Positions 17,879 to 27,379 of a stretch of 64,000 nt of DNA are shown in pieces. The stretch's first letter is position 1. Each line of letters begins with the position of its first letter. The translations under genes and the position numbers were made by a program. Under the pieces are notes generated by a model. The model made no database searches, was not told the origin of the DNA, and saw nothing but the letters and a program-made list of their open reading frames with translations. This DNA is from DAOSWM01 sp035380045. GTDB taxonomy: Bacteria; Bacteroidota; Bacteroidia; Bacteroidales; Tenuifilaceae. Location of the stretch: the NCBI GenBank assembly GCA_035380045.1, contig DAOSWM010000008.1, positions 12,164 through 76,163 of the forward strand, given 5' to 3'.

Positions 17879-19180
17879 ATGAAACGTAATGCGTTACTCA
17901 AATACTTAATCGGAATAGCCCTAGTGCTAATTATTCTTGCTGTTGTGGGAAAAAAGGCAGGATGGTTTGGTAAGCCTGAAACCATTGAGGTATCAGTCGA
18001 AAATCCGCAAATTCGCACCATAACCGAAAGCATTTCAGCTAACGGAAAAATTCAACCGGTGGTTGAAGTAAAAATTAGCCCCGAAGTATCCGGTGAAATT
18101 ATTGAGCTTACCGTTAAGGAGGGCGACAGGGTAGAGAAGGGTCAACTCCTTTGCCGTATCAAGCCCGACACCTACATCTCGATAAAAGAGCGCACAATTG
18201 CAGCGGTGAATTCAGCCAAGGCACGTTTAACCCAAACACAGGCACAACTTCAGCAGAGCGAACTTTCGTTTAACCGTAGCAAGCAGCTTTTCGAGCAGAA
18301 GGCAATTTCCGAATCGGAGTTCGAGAGCGCCAAAACCAGCTACCAGGTAGCAAAAGCCGATGTTCAGGCAGCAATTTTTAACGTTGAAAGCGCCGAGGCT
18401 TCGCTAAAGGAAGCCGAGGAGAGTTTGAGGAAAACTACCATATACGCTCCTGTAAGCGGAACTGTATCGAAGCTCAATGTTGAGTTGGGCGAAAGAGTTG
18501 TTGGAACTGCTCAAATGGCCGGAACAGAAATTCTTCGTTTAGCCAACCTCTCAAACATGGAGGCACGGGTTAACGTGAATGAGAACGATATCGTTCGGGT
18601 AAAACTTAACGATACAGCACTAATTGATGTGGATGCTTACACTGAAGATAAATTCAAAGGCATTGTAACGCAAATAGCCAACTCAGCCAGCGTTACAGGA
18701 TCAACTACCGATCAGGTTACAACCTTCGAGGTTCGTATTTTAATGCTCGAGGATTCGTATAAGCATTTGGTTACTGCCAAAAAACCAAACCCGTTCCGCC
18801 CCGGAATGTCAACAACTGTTGATATTCAAACAACAACAAAAAGAAATATTTTAACAGTTCCCATTCAGGCAGTTACTACCCGATCCGATTCTGTATCAAT
18901 TGGAGCCAAGGGGTTTACAGAGGTTACAGAGGGTGAGCAGGAAGACGTGAAGCCCAAAACCGAACTAAAAGAGGTGGTGTTTATTACCGCTGGCGATACG
19001 GCAAAGATGGTTACCGTGAAAACCGGAATTCAGGATAACCGATACATTCAAGTTACTGAAGGCTTAACTGGCGAGGAAGAAGTTGTGGTTGCACCTTTTA
19101 GCGCAATTTCACGAAAACTTTCCGATAATAAGTTGGTTACTAAGGTTGAAAAGGATAAACTGTTTAAGGTTAAAAAGTAG
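17879..19180 (+). CDS. periplasmic adaptor (MFP/HlyD family) of a tripartite exporter
   Basis: 433 residues with an N-terminal membrane anchor (about residues 9-25). A lipoyl-type domain (SGEIIELTVKEGDRVEKGQLL), a long alpha hairpin with coiled-coil character (about residues 95-185), the returning TTIYAPVSGTVSKLNVELGERV segment and the beta-barrel and membrane-proximal domains follow. The style is nearest MacA, which works with ABC permeases. It would bridge the TolC-like protein upstream to an inner-membrane pump, which is missing here: the next gene, 8 bp downstream, is tsaB. Confidence 0.9.
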   Translation: MKRNALLKYLIGIALVLIILAVVGKKAGWFGKPETIEVSVENPQIRTITESISANGKIQPVVEVKISPEVSGEIIELTVKEGDRVEKGQLLCRIKPDTYISIKERTIAAVNSAKARLTQTQAQLQQSELSFNRSKQLFEQKAISESEFESAKTSYQVAKADVQAAIFNVESAEASLKEAEESLRKTTIYAPVSGTVSKLNVELGERVVGTAQMAGTEILRLANLSNMEARVNVNENDIVRVKLNDTALIDVDAYTEDKFKGIVTQIANSASVTGSTTDQVTTFEVRILMLEDSYKHLVTAKKPNPFRPGMSTTVDIQTTTKRNILTVPIQAVTTRSDSVSIGAKGFTEVTEGEQEDVKPKTELKEVVFITAGDTAKMVTVKTGIQDNRYIQVTEGLTGEEEVVVAPFSAISRKLSDNKLVTKVEKDKLFKVKK

Positions 19181-19188
19181 AAAGAGGG

Positions 19189-19902
19189 ATGGGTTACTTG
19201 TTGTGTATTGAAACGGGAACATCAACCTGTTCGGTTTCTTTATCAAAGGGTTCCGATGTGTTGGAGTTAATTGAAACCCACGATCAGGGGAATAATCATG
19301 CTAAAACGCTAACCACATCTATTCAAAATGTTCTAAAGAATTCCAGAGTTAGCGCAGACGATTTAAGCGCAGTTGTTGTAAGTAAAGGACCCGGATCGTA
19401 CACAGGCCTTCGTATTGGGGTTTCTGCAGCAAAAGGCATTTGCTACGCAGCAAGTAAACCTTTAATTGCTATTGGTAGTCTCGATTCAATGGCCTATGGA
19501 GCCATGGAGTGGAGCAAAAAAAATCTCGATTCAGGAGAACCTGACTTTTTTTGTCCAATGATAGATGCCCGCCGCCTGGAGGTATACACACAACTCTTCG
19601 ACCGAAACCTAAAGGGAGTTACCTCCATCGAGGCCAAAATTCTTAGCGAAAATAGTTTTGCCGAATTTCTCGATAGTAATCGTGTACTTTTTTTTGGGAA
19701 CGGTTCAGCAAAGGCACAACCAATCATTACCCATCCAAATGCAATATATATCGACAATTTTTTCCCATCGGCACGATTTATGATACCTTTGGCTGTTGAG
19801 CGACTAAAAGAAAATTTGTATGAAGATGTTGCCTATTTCGAACCCTTATACCTCAAAGAATTTGTTGCCATTAAGTCAACAAAAAATGTGCTTGGCACAT
19901 AG
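19189..19902 (+). CDS. tsaB: tRNA threonylcarbamoyladenosine biosynthesis protein TsaB
   Basis: 237 residues of the ASKHA fold: LLCIETGTSTCSVSLSKG at the N-terminus and VSKGPGSYTGLRIGVSAAKG at about residues 63-82 are hallmarks of TsaB. TsaB partners TsaD and TsaE in making t6A37 in tRNAs that read ANN codons. The gene starts 8 bp after the adaptor and overlaps the next gene by 17 bp. Confidence 0.93.
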   Translation: MGYLLCIETGTSTCSVSLSKGSDVLELIETHDQGNNHAKTLTTSIQNVLKNSRVSADDLSAVVVSKGPGSYTGLRIGVSAAKGICYAASKPLIAIGSLDSMAYGAMEWSKKNLDSGEPDFFCPMIDARRLEVYTQLFDRNLKGVTSIEAKILSENSFAEFLDSNRVLFFGNGSAKAQPIITHPNAIYIDNFFPSARFMIPLAVERLKENLYEDVAYFEPLYLKEFVAIKSTKNVLGT

Positions 19903-20713
19903 TTCCCCTTACGTTCGCTCAACACTGTTTCTTAAAGTTCTAGCTTGCGTAATTATTCTTTTCAGCACAAGCTTAGGCGAAGGTTATTCACAGCAAAAAA
20001 AAGCGTTCAGAGCTGGAGAAAAGTTGAAGTATTCGGTTCACTACGGTTTTATTCGCGGAGGCGAAGCCGTTATGGAGGTTCGAAAGGGAAACTACGACGG
20101 TAAGCAGGTAAACCACCTGTATTTAAACGGAAAAACTGTGGGCATGGCTAATGTGCTCTACAAGGTTGACGACACCTACCAAAGCTTTACAAACACAGAA
20201 ACCGATTTACCTTACAAAGCCATTCGCGATATAAAGGAGGGAAGCTATAAGCATTACAGCGAGCAGATTTTCGACCATTGGACACGCGACGACTCAACAA
20301 TTGTGTACAGCACAAAAGTTGGAGAAGTGCTCTCGCCAAAGAATAGCAACGATATTCTTTCGGCATTCTACTATATGCGCAATCATCTTATGTGGAAACC
20401 ACTTAAGGTTGGCGATACCCTTGCAGTTGAAACTTACTTTACCGATGAAATTTATACCCTTATGGCTCGTTTCCAGGGGTACGAAACAATTAAAACCGAT
20501 TTAGGTAAAGTAGAATGCATGAGGTTTTTGCCCATAGTTATAACCGGCAGGGTTTTCAAATCGCAGGACGATATGACTGTTTGGTTCTCCAACGACAGTA
20601 ACTTCATTCCTGTTCGAATAAAGTTCGATATTTTTGTGGGCTCAGTTTACTGCGATCTTATTGAATACGAAGGCCTTCTTAACCCATTCTCTTCGCTTAA
20701 ACCCCAAAAATAG
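19886..20713 (+). CDS. DUF3108 domain-containing exported protein
   Basis: 275 residues from the ATG at 19886, which gives a proper signal peptide (VLACVIILFSTSLGEGYSQ). Upstream in-frame ATGs would extend it further into tsaB. The mature part contains FRAGEKLKYSVHYGFIRGGEAV and later MTVWFSNDSNFIPVRIKFD, features of DUF3108, a periplasmic or outer-membrane-associated beta-rich family of unknown function. The overlap with tsaB suggests coupling. Confidence 0.8.
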   Translation: MCLAHSSPYVRSTLFLKVLACVIILFSTSLGEGYSQQKKAFRAGEKLKYSVHYGFIRGGEAVMEVRKGNYDGKQVNHLYLNGKTVGMANVLYKVDDTYQSFTNTETDLPYKAIRDIKEGSYKHYSEQIFDHWTRDDSTIVYSTKVGEVLSPKNSNDILSAFYYMRNHLMWKPLKVGDTLAVETYFTDEIYTLMARFQGYETIKTDLGKVECMRFLPIVITGRVFKSQDDMTVWFSNDSNFIPVRIKFDIFVGSVYCDLIEYEGLLNPFSSLKPQK

Positions 20714-20728
20714 TCTTCACGTTCCCAT

Positions 20729-20750
20729 GTCCGGCAAAGTACAGCCGGAC
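20729..20750. repeat. short GC-rich inverted repeat
   Basis: GTCCGGC (20729-20735) and GCCGGAC (20744-20750) form a perfect 7-bp stem with an 8-nt loop, 15 bp after the DUF3108 stop. There is no adjoining T-run, so it is not a classic terminator. Confidence 0.5.
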
Positions 20751-20951
20751 GCCTACCTTTGGGAGATAAAATTGGAAAGTGAAGAATACGTCAGGAAAGA
20801 AGTTTTTTAATTATCTTGGAAACACACTCGACCCACTATTTATTGCATTTTTTTACAATGTCACAACTTTTATTACCAAAAAAAAATTGGTTAAATGTTT
20901 CGTAAACAGACCTAATTACTATTTTTGTGCAAATTTTTGAAAAACGATACC

Positions 20952-21518
20952 ATGGCAACAACAGCAGATTTTAGAAATGGAATGTGCATTGAGTACAACG
21001 GGAAACTCTATACCATAGTACAATTCCAGCATGTAAAACCAGGAAAAGGAGCCGCTTTTGTGCGTACGAAGCTAAGAAACTTGGAAACGGGAAAAGTAAT
21101 TGAGAATACTTTTAACGCGGGCGTTAAAGTGAACCAGGTTCGCATTGAACGACGCCCCTATCAGTTCCTGTACAAGGATGATTTGGGATTTCACTTTATG
21201 CATCAGGAAACCTTCGAGCAAATTTCCCTTAACGGAGAATTGGTTGAAAATAGCGACTTGATGAAGGAGGGGCAGTACGTTGAAATGATGGTTCACGCCG
21301 AGAACGAAACCGTATTGTCCTGTGAACTTCCTCCGTTCGTTGAGTTGGAAGTAACCTACACTGAACCTGGCCTAAAGGGAGATACAGCTTCATCAACTGC
21401 GCTTAAACAGGCAACCATTGAAACCGGAGCCATAATTAACGTTCCCCTTTTCATCAACATAGGAGAGAAGATTAAAATTGATACTCGTACCCGCGAATAC
21501 TCCGAAAGGGTAAAGTAG
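20952..21518 (+). CDS. efp: translation elongation factor P
   Basis: 188 residues from the ATG at 20952 (MATTADFRNGMCIEYNG). The conserved loop HVKPGKGAAFVRTKLRN carries the tip lysine at about residue 33 that enters the ribosomal P site near the CCA end of the tRNA. The C-terminal PLFINIGEKIKIDTRTREYSERVK is also typical. EF-P relieves stalling at polyproline. A TATTTTTG element at 20920-20927 is a plausible -7 box. A terminator follows. Confidence 0.97.
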   Translation: MATTADFRNGMCIEYNGKLYTIVQFQHVKPGKGAAFVRTKLRNLETGKVIENTFNAGVKVNQVRIERRPYQFLYKDDLGFHFMHQETFEQISLNGELVENSDLMKEGQYVEMMVHAENETVLSCELPPFVELEVTYTEPGLKGDTASSTALKQATIETGAIINVPLFINIGEKIKIDTRTREYSERVK

Positions 21519-21538
21519 TACCGTTGGATTTTTTTAGT

Positions 21539-21575
21539 AAGCCTGTTGGAGTTTCTAACAGGCTTTGTTTGTTTT
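21539..21575 (+). terminator. terminator after efp
   Basis: AAGCCTGTT (21539-21547) pairs with AACAGGCTT (21557-21565), followed by a T-rich tail. Confidence 0.8.
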
Positions 21576-21714
21576 CAGAAAGGATAAAGTAACAAGGGAA
21601 ACCCCATCCTTTGTCAACATTTTTTGTAGTTTTACAAAAAAAAGTATTTACTGAACCTATTTTTTTGTAACTTTTCATTCTATTTGAAAGCAAGTACTTT
21701 TAAACGAACTAAAT

Positions 21715-22950
21715 ATGTCTTTTTCCTCCTCCTCAAAACGGTTAAAGTTAAGTACCTTTAAACTCAACGCTTTGCTAAGCATGGCGCAAGCCATTAGTGG
21801 CGATATGCGCGTGGAGGATTTGCTCGAACGTTTCCGTTCAATTCTTAACGACGATTTAGGTATTGATAGGGTTCTTTTCTTTAAGTGTGAGGAAAAGTGG
21901 GAGCTAATACTTTCAACAAACTGTTCAGAGAGCATTTCAAATCAAATTGATGTGGAGCGTGATTTAATAAATCTCACCGATATTTCCTTCGTTTCCACAT
22001 CGCAGGTTAATGTTCTACAGGAATTTGATATTATAATTCCAGTAATTCAAAATAACGTTCCGCTAGCTTACATCCTTATTGCCGACACAAAGGAGGAGGC
22101 CAAAGGGGTTAGCGCTACCATTAAACACTTGAACTTCGTTCAAACTCTCTCCATAATTATTTTTGTTGCCATTGAGAACCTGAGGCTTTTCCACAAAACC
22201 CTTGAACAGGAGGCGATGAAGAAGGAGCTGGAGCTTGCATCGAAAATGCAGGGGCTGCTCATTCCTAATCAGGAACTTATTCCACAAAGCAACGAATTAA
22301 GAATTTACTCGTACTACCAGCCACATTTTGAGGTAGGAGGGGATTTCTACGATATTATTCCATTAGGAAGAGATGAGGTTGGTTTCTGTATTGCCGATGT
22401 GTCGGGTAAGGGTATTTCAGCTGCAATTCTTATGTCAAACTTCCAAGCAAACCTTCGGGCATTATTTACTCATGATATTACCCTAACCGGACTAATTGAG
22501 AAGTTGAATGAACGTGTTATGGGCACAGCAAAAGGAGAGCGTTTTATCACAATATTTATTGGACGATACAATAAAACCAGAAAAACGCTGGAGTATATTA
22601 ATGCAGGGCATAACCCACCAATACTCTACAATAAGCAAACCAAACAAATTGAAATGCTCAAGAACGGATGTGTAGGGTTGGGCATGCTCGATGAGATTCC
22701 AATAATGAACATGGGTTCAGTGCGAATAACTCAACCCTCCAAACTATTCTGTTACACCGATGGTTTGGTGGAGTTCACCGAGAACGATAAAGTAGAATTC
22801 AACACATCAATAATTGAGGATTACATTAAAAATGATAACTCAATTGAACAGAACGTAGGGGAAATAATAAACACACGTGTGCGTGAGGAAAGAGAAAAGA
22901 AAATTGGAATTTTCGATGATATATCGATCCTAGCGTTCGAGTTTTTCTAA
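21715..22950 (+). CDS. GAF domain-SpoIIE-type serine phosphatase
   Basis: 411 residues. Residues 1-165 resemble a GAF sensor domain. After a linker helix (LELASKMQGLLIPNQELIP), residues 200-411 form a PP2C/SpoIIE phosphatase: YYQPHFEVGGDFYDII, CIADVSGKGISAAILMS, INAGHNPPIL and CYTDGLVEF supply the metal-binding aspartates. Such proteins usually dephosphorylate an anti-anti-sigma (STAS) protein, but no STAS or kinase partner is adjacent. Its end overlaps the convergent O-antigen-ligase-like gene by 21 bp. Confidence 0.88.
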   Translation: MSFSSSSKRLKLSTFKLNALLSMAQAISGDMRVEDLLERFRSILNDDLGIDRVLFFKCEEKWELILSTNCSESISNQIDVERDLINLTDISFVSTSQVNVLQEFDIIIPVIQNNVPLAYILIADTKEEAKGVSATIKHLNFVQTLSIIIFVAIENLRLFHKTLEQEAMKKELELASKMQGLLIPNQELIPQSNELRIYSYYQPHFEVGGDFYDIIPLGRDEVGFCIADVSGKGISAAILMSNFQANLRALFTHDITLTGLIEKLNERVMGTAKGERFITIFIGRYNKTRKTLEYINAGHNPPILYNKQTKQIEMLKNGCVGLGMLDEIPIMNMGSVRITQPSKLFCYTDGLVEFTENDKVEFNTSIIEDYIKNDNSIEQNVGEIINTRVREEREKKIGIFDDISILAFEFF

Positions 22951-24393
22951 TTCGTTAGAAGTATACTGCTCGTTAAACCTGCCTTTCGTAATATCAAGTG
23001 TAACAATTATTGCAATAAAACCCCAAAAGGGAGCTGCGATTTTATCGCTATCTAAAAAGTTATTCAGGAACCCATGTGCAATGTAGGTTGTAAGGCCTGT
23101 AAGGCAGGCCAAGATTAGGGCTCGTACCTTGCCACTACTTTTTGAAGCAATTTTGAATCCCCTAAATAGCGTGAAAACAATGATAAGAACGTAACCAATA
23201 GCCGCAACCATCCCTGCCTCTGACATTAATCCCAGGTATTCGCTGTGGGCGTTTCCTCCCGTGCCGAAATTTGTGCTGATTATTGTTCGAAGGTAACTTT
23301 TTTGGAACGGAGCATACATGAATTGGTATGTTCCAGGCCCCCAGCCAAATATTGGCCGCTGCTGAAACATCTCAAAGGCAGCGTTCCATCTATTAAGCCG
23401 TTCAAGATTCGATGCATCAGTTTTTATGTTGTATATTGACCGTACATGCTCCATAAAATTTCCGCTCGATTCGGTTGTATTACTCTCAAGCCGCCACATT
23501 ATTTCGTGCTGAAATGTGAAGAAAATTCCAGCAACAATGGCTAATGTAATTACAATTGTTCTGAATTTAATTCTAAGGTATGCAAGTAGCCAAACGCCAC
23601 CTGCCAAAACTAAACTTAGCCAAGCTGCTCGTGAGTACGACAGAATGAGCGCAACAAGTAGTAGGAGGCTAACTGCCCCCGAGAAATATCGAGCAAGCAG
23701 ATTCTTGGTTTTTACCGCATAGTAAATACATACTGGAATAATAAATGCTAATGCAGCACCGTAGGAGGTATGGTCGATAAAGAACGGACCGCTGGCACCA
23801 TGAGCTGCTCGCTGGTTGGTTAGCCCTACACCAATTTGCTTAACAATGGTATACAACGAAACAACTGCCATTCCTAGAATGAACGCCCATAAAAACCTAT
23901 CGATGTTTTTCGGATCTTTCCTGAACATTAGAACCGACAGGTAGAAGAAAACGCCAATAAACCAGAAGCGAACCAGGAAGTATTTAATGGAAACTACAAT
24001 CATTTCGCTGGGAATTATGGCAATAACAATCCAACCCAGGTAAAGAACTATTGACCAGAATACGGGATGGTTTAGAATGTCTTTCAGGAAGAAACGTTCG
24101 TTTATCGATTTCAGAATTAGCATTACCAATAGAAACACAAGAATTGGTTCCGTTGGGAACCAGAAATCGAACGGTAACCCCGACATTATTCGTTTCAGAG
24201 GGATGGAAAGCGGAGCAAGGAAAACCAGTGCGAAGTAAAGCTTTTCGGGGGCAAAGAAAACCCAAAACCCTATTAGAAGCATTACTGGGACTACGCTAAA
24301 AAGCATAAATCCACGGTAAACTAAAAACGAGTTGGTTGCAATGAACAGAAGGCTAAAAACAACAACAAACCATATATCATGCTTACGCTTCAC
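22930..24393 (-). CDS. O-antigen ligase/polymerase-like membrane protein (Wzy/WaaL family)
   Basis: 487 residues with about 11 hydrophobic segments and one large periplasmic loop near residues 300-400 containing NRWNAAFEMFQQRPIFGWGPGTYQFM and NAHSEYLGLMSEAGM, the pattern of the Wzy_C/O-antigen ligase family. It would polymerise or transfer polysaccharide on a lipid carrier. Its start overlaps the chain-length gene by 11 bp. No glycosyltransferases are nearby, so the sugar supply must be encoded elsewhere. Confidence 0.85.
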   Translation of the reverse strand: MKRKHDIWFVVVFSLLFIATNSFLVYRGFMLFSVVPVMLLIGFWVFFAPEKLYFALVFLAPLSIPLKRIMSGLPFDFWFPTEPILVFLLVMLILKSINERFFLKDILNHPVFWSIVLYLGWIVIAIIPSEMIVVSIKYFLVRFWFIGVFFYLSVLMFRKDPKNIDRFLWAFILGMAVVSLYTIVKQIGVGLTNQRAAHGASGPFFIDHTSYGAALAFIIPVCIYYAVKTKNLLARYFSGAVSLLLLVALILSYSRAAWLSLVLAGGVWLLAYLRIKFRTIVITLAIVAGIFFTFQHEIMWRLESNTTESSGNFMEHVRSIYNIKTDASNLERLNRWNAAFEMFQQRPIFGWGPGTYQFMYAPFQKSYLRTIISTNFGTGGNAHSEYLGLMSEAGMVAAIGYVLIIVFTLFRGFKIASKSSGKVRALILACLTGLTTYIAHGFLNNFLDSDKIAAPFWGFIAIIVTLDITKGRFNEQYTSNELEKLER

Positions 24394-25402
24394 TGGGCGG
24401 ATTGATTGATTTCCTGAAAAAGTCGACTAGAAGAATTAGAAAAATGCTGAAAAATACCGCAGCAAAAGTCGAAACTATTACTATTATCATCTTTTTGGGG
24501 TAACTTTTCTTGTCGGGCTTAATTCCCTTGTCAATTACGAACTGTGATGGTATTTCGCCTGCTGCTTCAATTTTTAGAATGTGAAGATCCTCCGACATCT
24601 TTCCCATTTGGATTGATTTGTTTTGGATGTCGTAGCGCAAGCGTGTGAATGCAATGCCCGCTTTGGCCAGCTTTTGCTTCGCTTTCTCAAGTCGTTTTGC
24701 AGCACTCTCATCACCTTTAAGCAAGGCTTGGGCGTAAGCTAGCTCCAGCTCCTTTGCCTGGTATGGCAAATCAATTGCACCCATTTGCATAACAATCGCC
24801 AAGCTATCATCAATGGCTTTTGCTTCGGCAACAGCAATCTCATACTGCTTCTCGAGTATTGATAGAGCCTTCTTTGCAACTTCTCTCTTGGTGTTTCGCA
24901 TTAAGCTGTCGGCAAGGTCAACAATGGTGCCAACAATTTTTACAGCCATATCTGGCGATGGATCAAGAACTTCAATTTTAACCCCTTGGTATTTTGTAGG
25001 AGAGAACGATATGTTGCTCGAAAAAACTCGGTTTACCTCGTACCATGCGTGCTTGTAGTTAGGGTCGATACCGTAGTTTTGGAATAGGTTTAGCTTGAGA
25101 ATGGTTTCTTTTCTCAGCGTTTCCGATGTAATTACCTGCAGCAGGTGCTCGGGCTCGTTCTCCTCACCAAAAACGGTAATTCCTTTTACGCGGCTGCTCA
25201 CCATAACATCCTTTGAAGCTTGCGAAGCAGCCGAAGGAATTAACACGGCGCTAGCTTTGAACTGAGGCGTGATTAAAAAGGAAATAACGAGGGAAGCGAG
25301 GAATGCAACTATTCCAACAATTACTATAAGCTTCCTTTGGTTCCAAACCATACGAACCAAATTGGTTCCGTTTAGGTTAAAATCATCGAGTTTCTTTTCC
25401 AT
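24383..25402 (-). CDS. Wzz/GumC-type polysaccharide chain-length determinant
   Basis: 339 residues with two membrane helices, one at about 30-50 (KLIVIVGIVAFLASLVISFL) and one at about 308-332. A long periplasmic coiled-coil region lies between them (LEKQYEIAVAEAKAIDDSLA and onwards). This is the Wzz plan without a fused tyrosine kinase. It is paired with the O-antigen-ligase-like gene and transcribed after tyrS with a 19-bp gap. Confidence 0.87.
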   Translation of the reverse strand: MEKKLDDFNLNGTNLVRMVWNQRKLIVIVGIVAFLASLVISFLITPQFKASAVLIPSAASQASKDVMVSSRVKGITVFGEENEPEHLLQVITSETLRKETILKLNLFQNYGIDPNYKHAWYEVNRVFSSNISFSPTKYQGVKIEVLDPSPDMAVKIVGTIVDLADSLMRNTKREVAKKALSILEKQYEIAVAEAKAIDDSLAIVMQMGAIDLPYQAKELELAYAQALLKGDESAAKRLEKAKQKLAKAGIAFTRLRYDIQNKSIQMGKMSEDLHILKIEAAGEIPSQFVIDKGIKPDKKSYPKKMIIVIVSTFAAVFFSIFLILLVDFFRKSINPPSEA

Positions 25403-25421
25403 TACTTTAAGTTTTTGCTTG

Positions 25422-26714
25422 CTATACGGCGCGAAGTATGAAGTAGTTCTTTTTTCCTTTCTGAACCAATAGGTACTTGTTGTTAATGAGGAACGAACTG
25501 TCGATTACCATTTCAGAATCGTCAATCTTCTCCTTGTTTAGGCTAACGCCTCCACCCTTTACGGTTCTGCGTAATTCCCCTTTTGAGGGGAATACTTCAC
25601 TCTTCTCTGCTGCGAGTTCTGAGAATGGTAGGCCGTTCTTCAGTGTTCCCAAATCGATATCGAACTGGGGCACTCCTTCAAAAACGGAAAGAAACGTGTT
25701 TTCGTCTATTCTTTTCAAAGTTTCTGAAGTCGATTTTCCGAAAAGTATCTGTGAGGCATCAACCGCAGCGTTGTAATCCTCCTCGGAATGAACCATTACG
25801 GTAATTTCTCGGGCTAGCCGCTTTTGAAGTTTACGCTCATGTGGAGCGGTTTTGTGTTCCGTAATAAGGCTTTCAACCTCTTCACGTGATAGAAGGGTGA
25901 ATATTTTTATGTAGCGTTCAGCATCCTCATCGGAGGTATTTAGCCAGAATTGGTAGAATTTGTAAGGGGAAGTAAGGTTTCGGTCGAGCCAAACGTTACC
26001 TTCCTCGGTTTTTCCGAATTTACCACCATCAGCCTTGGTTATTAGCGGGCAGGTAAGCGCGAATGCTTCTCCTCCAAGCTTACGACGAATTAGCTCGGTT
26101 CCGGTTGTGATATTTCCCCACTGGTCGGAACCTCCCATTTGTAGCTTACATCCCAGGGTTTGGTATAGGTGCAGGAAATCGGTGCCCTGCACCAGCTGGT
26201 AGGTGAACTCAGTGAACGACATTCCGGTGGACGACTCAGCGCTAATGCGCTTTTTCACTGAATCCTTGCTCATCATGTAGTTCACGGTTAAATGCTTGCC
26301 AATGTCGCGGATAAATCCAAGGAATGAGAATTCCTTCATCCAATCATAGTTGTTAACCATTAACGCAGCGTTTGGTTCCTTCGAGTCGAAGTCGAGGAAA
26401 TGCGAAAGTTGTTTCTTAAGGCACTCCTGGTTGTGGCGCAGGGTGCTTTCGTCGAGCAGGTTACGTTCCTGCGACTTACCCGATGGGTCGCCAATCATTC
26501 CGGTTGCACCTCCCACCAGAACAACTGGCCGGTGGCCACATCGCTGGAAGTGAATCAGCATCATAACGGAAACAAGATGCCCAATATGAAGCGAATCGGC
26601 GGTTGGGTCGATTCCAACGTACGCCGTTGTCATCTCCTTTTTAAGTTGCTCTTCGGTTCCTGGCATTATGTCGTGAATCATTCCACGCCAGGTTAGTTCT
26701 TCTACAAAGTTCAT
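25422..26714 (-). CDS. tyrS: tyrosyl-tRNA synthetase
   Basis: 430 residues from the ATG at 26714 (MNFVEELTWRGM); a longer in-frame start adds nine unlikely residues. It is a class I synthetase charging tRNA-Tyr. The HIGH motif is seen as DSLHIGHLVSVM (about residues 41-52), the KMSKS equivalent as KFGKT near residue 232, and an S4-like RNA-binding domain lies at the C-terminus (GGVSLNKEKIDD). It is part of a reverse-strand run with cvpA and the polyprenyl synthase upstream. Confidence 0.96.
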   Translation of the reverse strand: MNFVEELTWRGMIHDIMPGTEEQLKKEMTTAYVGIDPTADSLHIGHLVSVMMLIHFQRCGHRPVVLVGGATGMIGDPSGKSQERNLLDESTLRHNQECLKKQLSHFLDFDSKEPNAALMVNNYDWMKEFSFLGFIRDIGKHLTVNYMMSKDSVKKRISAESSTGMSFTEFTYQLVQGTDFLHLYQTLGCKLQMGGSDQWGNITTGTELIRRKLGGEAFALTCPLITKADGGKFGKTEEGNVWLDRNLTSPYKFYQFWLNTSDEDAERYIKIFTLLSREEVESLITEHKTAPHERKLQKRLAREITVMVHSEEDYNAAVDASQILFGKSTSETLKRIDENTFLSVFEGVPQFDIDLGTLKNGLPFSELAAEKSEVFPSKGELRRTVKGGGVSLNKEKIDDSEMVIDSSFLINNKYLLVQKGKKNYFILRAV

Positions 26715-26811
26715 ATGAAAAAATTTTGCTAAAGATAGCAATTAGCCTGCTATTAAGCTAATGCCTGTTATGTTATTGTGTGTTGGATTTTGTAATTGAA
26801 TGAATTCAGCT

Positions 26812-27339
26812 TTATTCCTCGGTGGGTTGAAATTTGCTCTCGATGGATTTCTTAATATCCTCAAATTTGAGGTATGGGAAAATGGCAGGAGCAAGCCTTT
26901 TTACCGGACCGTAAAGCATTGATTTGCTTCCAAAATCGTCGGGTATAACTTTTATTCTATGGCTAATATTTCCGAGTAAAACAAGAATTACGCTAAGAAT
27001 TAGGGCGGTTTTTAGAACGCCAAAAACAACACCCAGCAGGCTGTTTACTATGCCAAGGAATGCTAGGCTTATGATTTTTTCTACTAAAGCACCAATAAAG
27101 TGAACGCCAACCAGAATTACCACAAAGGTTATAGCGAATGAAATAAGGGGCATATACTGCGATGTGAACGAGAACTGCTCGGCTAAAAAGTTAGCTGTGA
27201 AATCGGAGAAATGTATGGCGCCCCAAATGCCTAGAACTAAGCCAGCAAGCGTTGCTGCCTGGTCGATAACCCCTTTTTTGTAACCGTTAAAACCAGCAAT
27301 TAAAAAAAGGCCAATTAGTACAAGGTCAATTATGCTCAT
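26812..27339 (-). CDS. CvpA family membrane protein
   Basis: 175 residues with four hydrophobic segments and a charged tail. The opening DLVLIGLFLIAGFNGYKKG and the following region match CvpA (colicin V production) proteins, inner-membrane proteins tied to envelope homeostasis. It sits 40 bp after the polyprenyl synthase gene and about 97 bp before tyrS on the reverse strand. Confidence 0.88.
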   Translation of the reverse strand: MSIIDLVLIGLFLIAGFNGYKKGVIDQAATLAGLVLGIWGAIHFSDFTANFLAEQFSFTSQYMPLISFAITFVVILVGVHFIGALVEKIISLAFLGIVNSLLGVVFGVLKTALILSVILVLLGNISHRIKVIPDDFGSKSMLYGPVKRLAPAIFPYLKFEDIKKSIESKFQPTEE

Positions 27340-27379
27340 GTTGTTGTTGGTTTTATTTAAATACTTGGATGTAAAAGTA

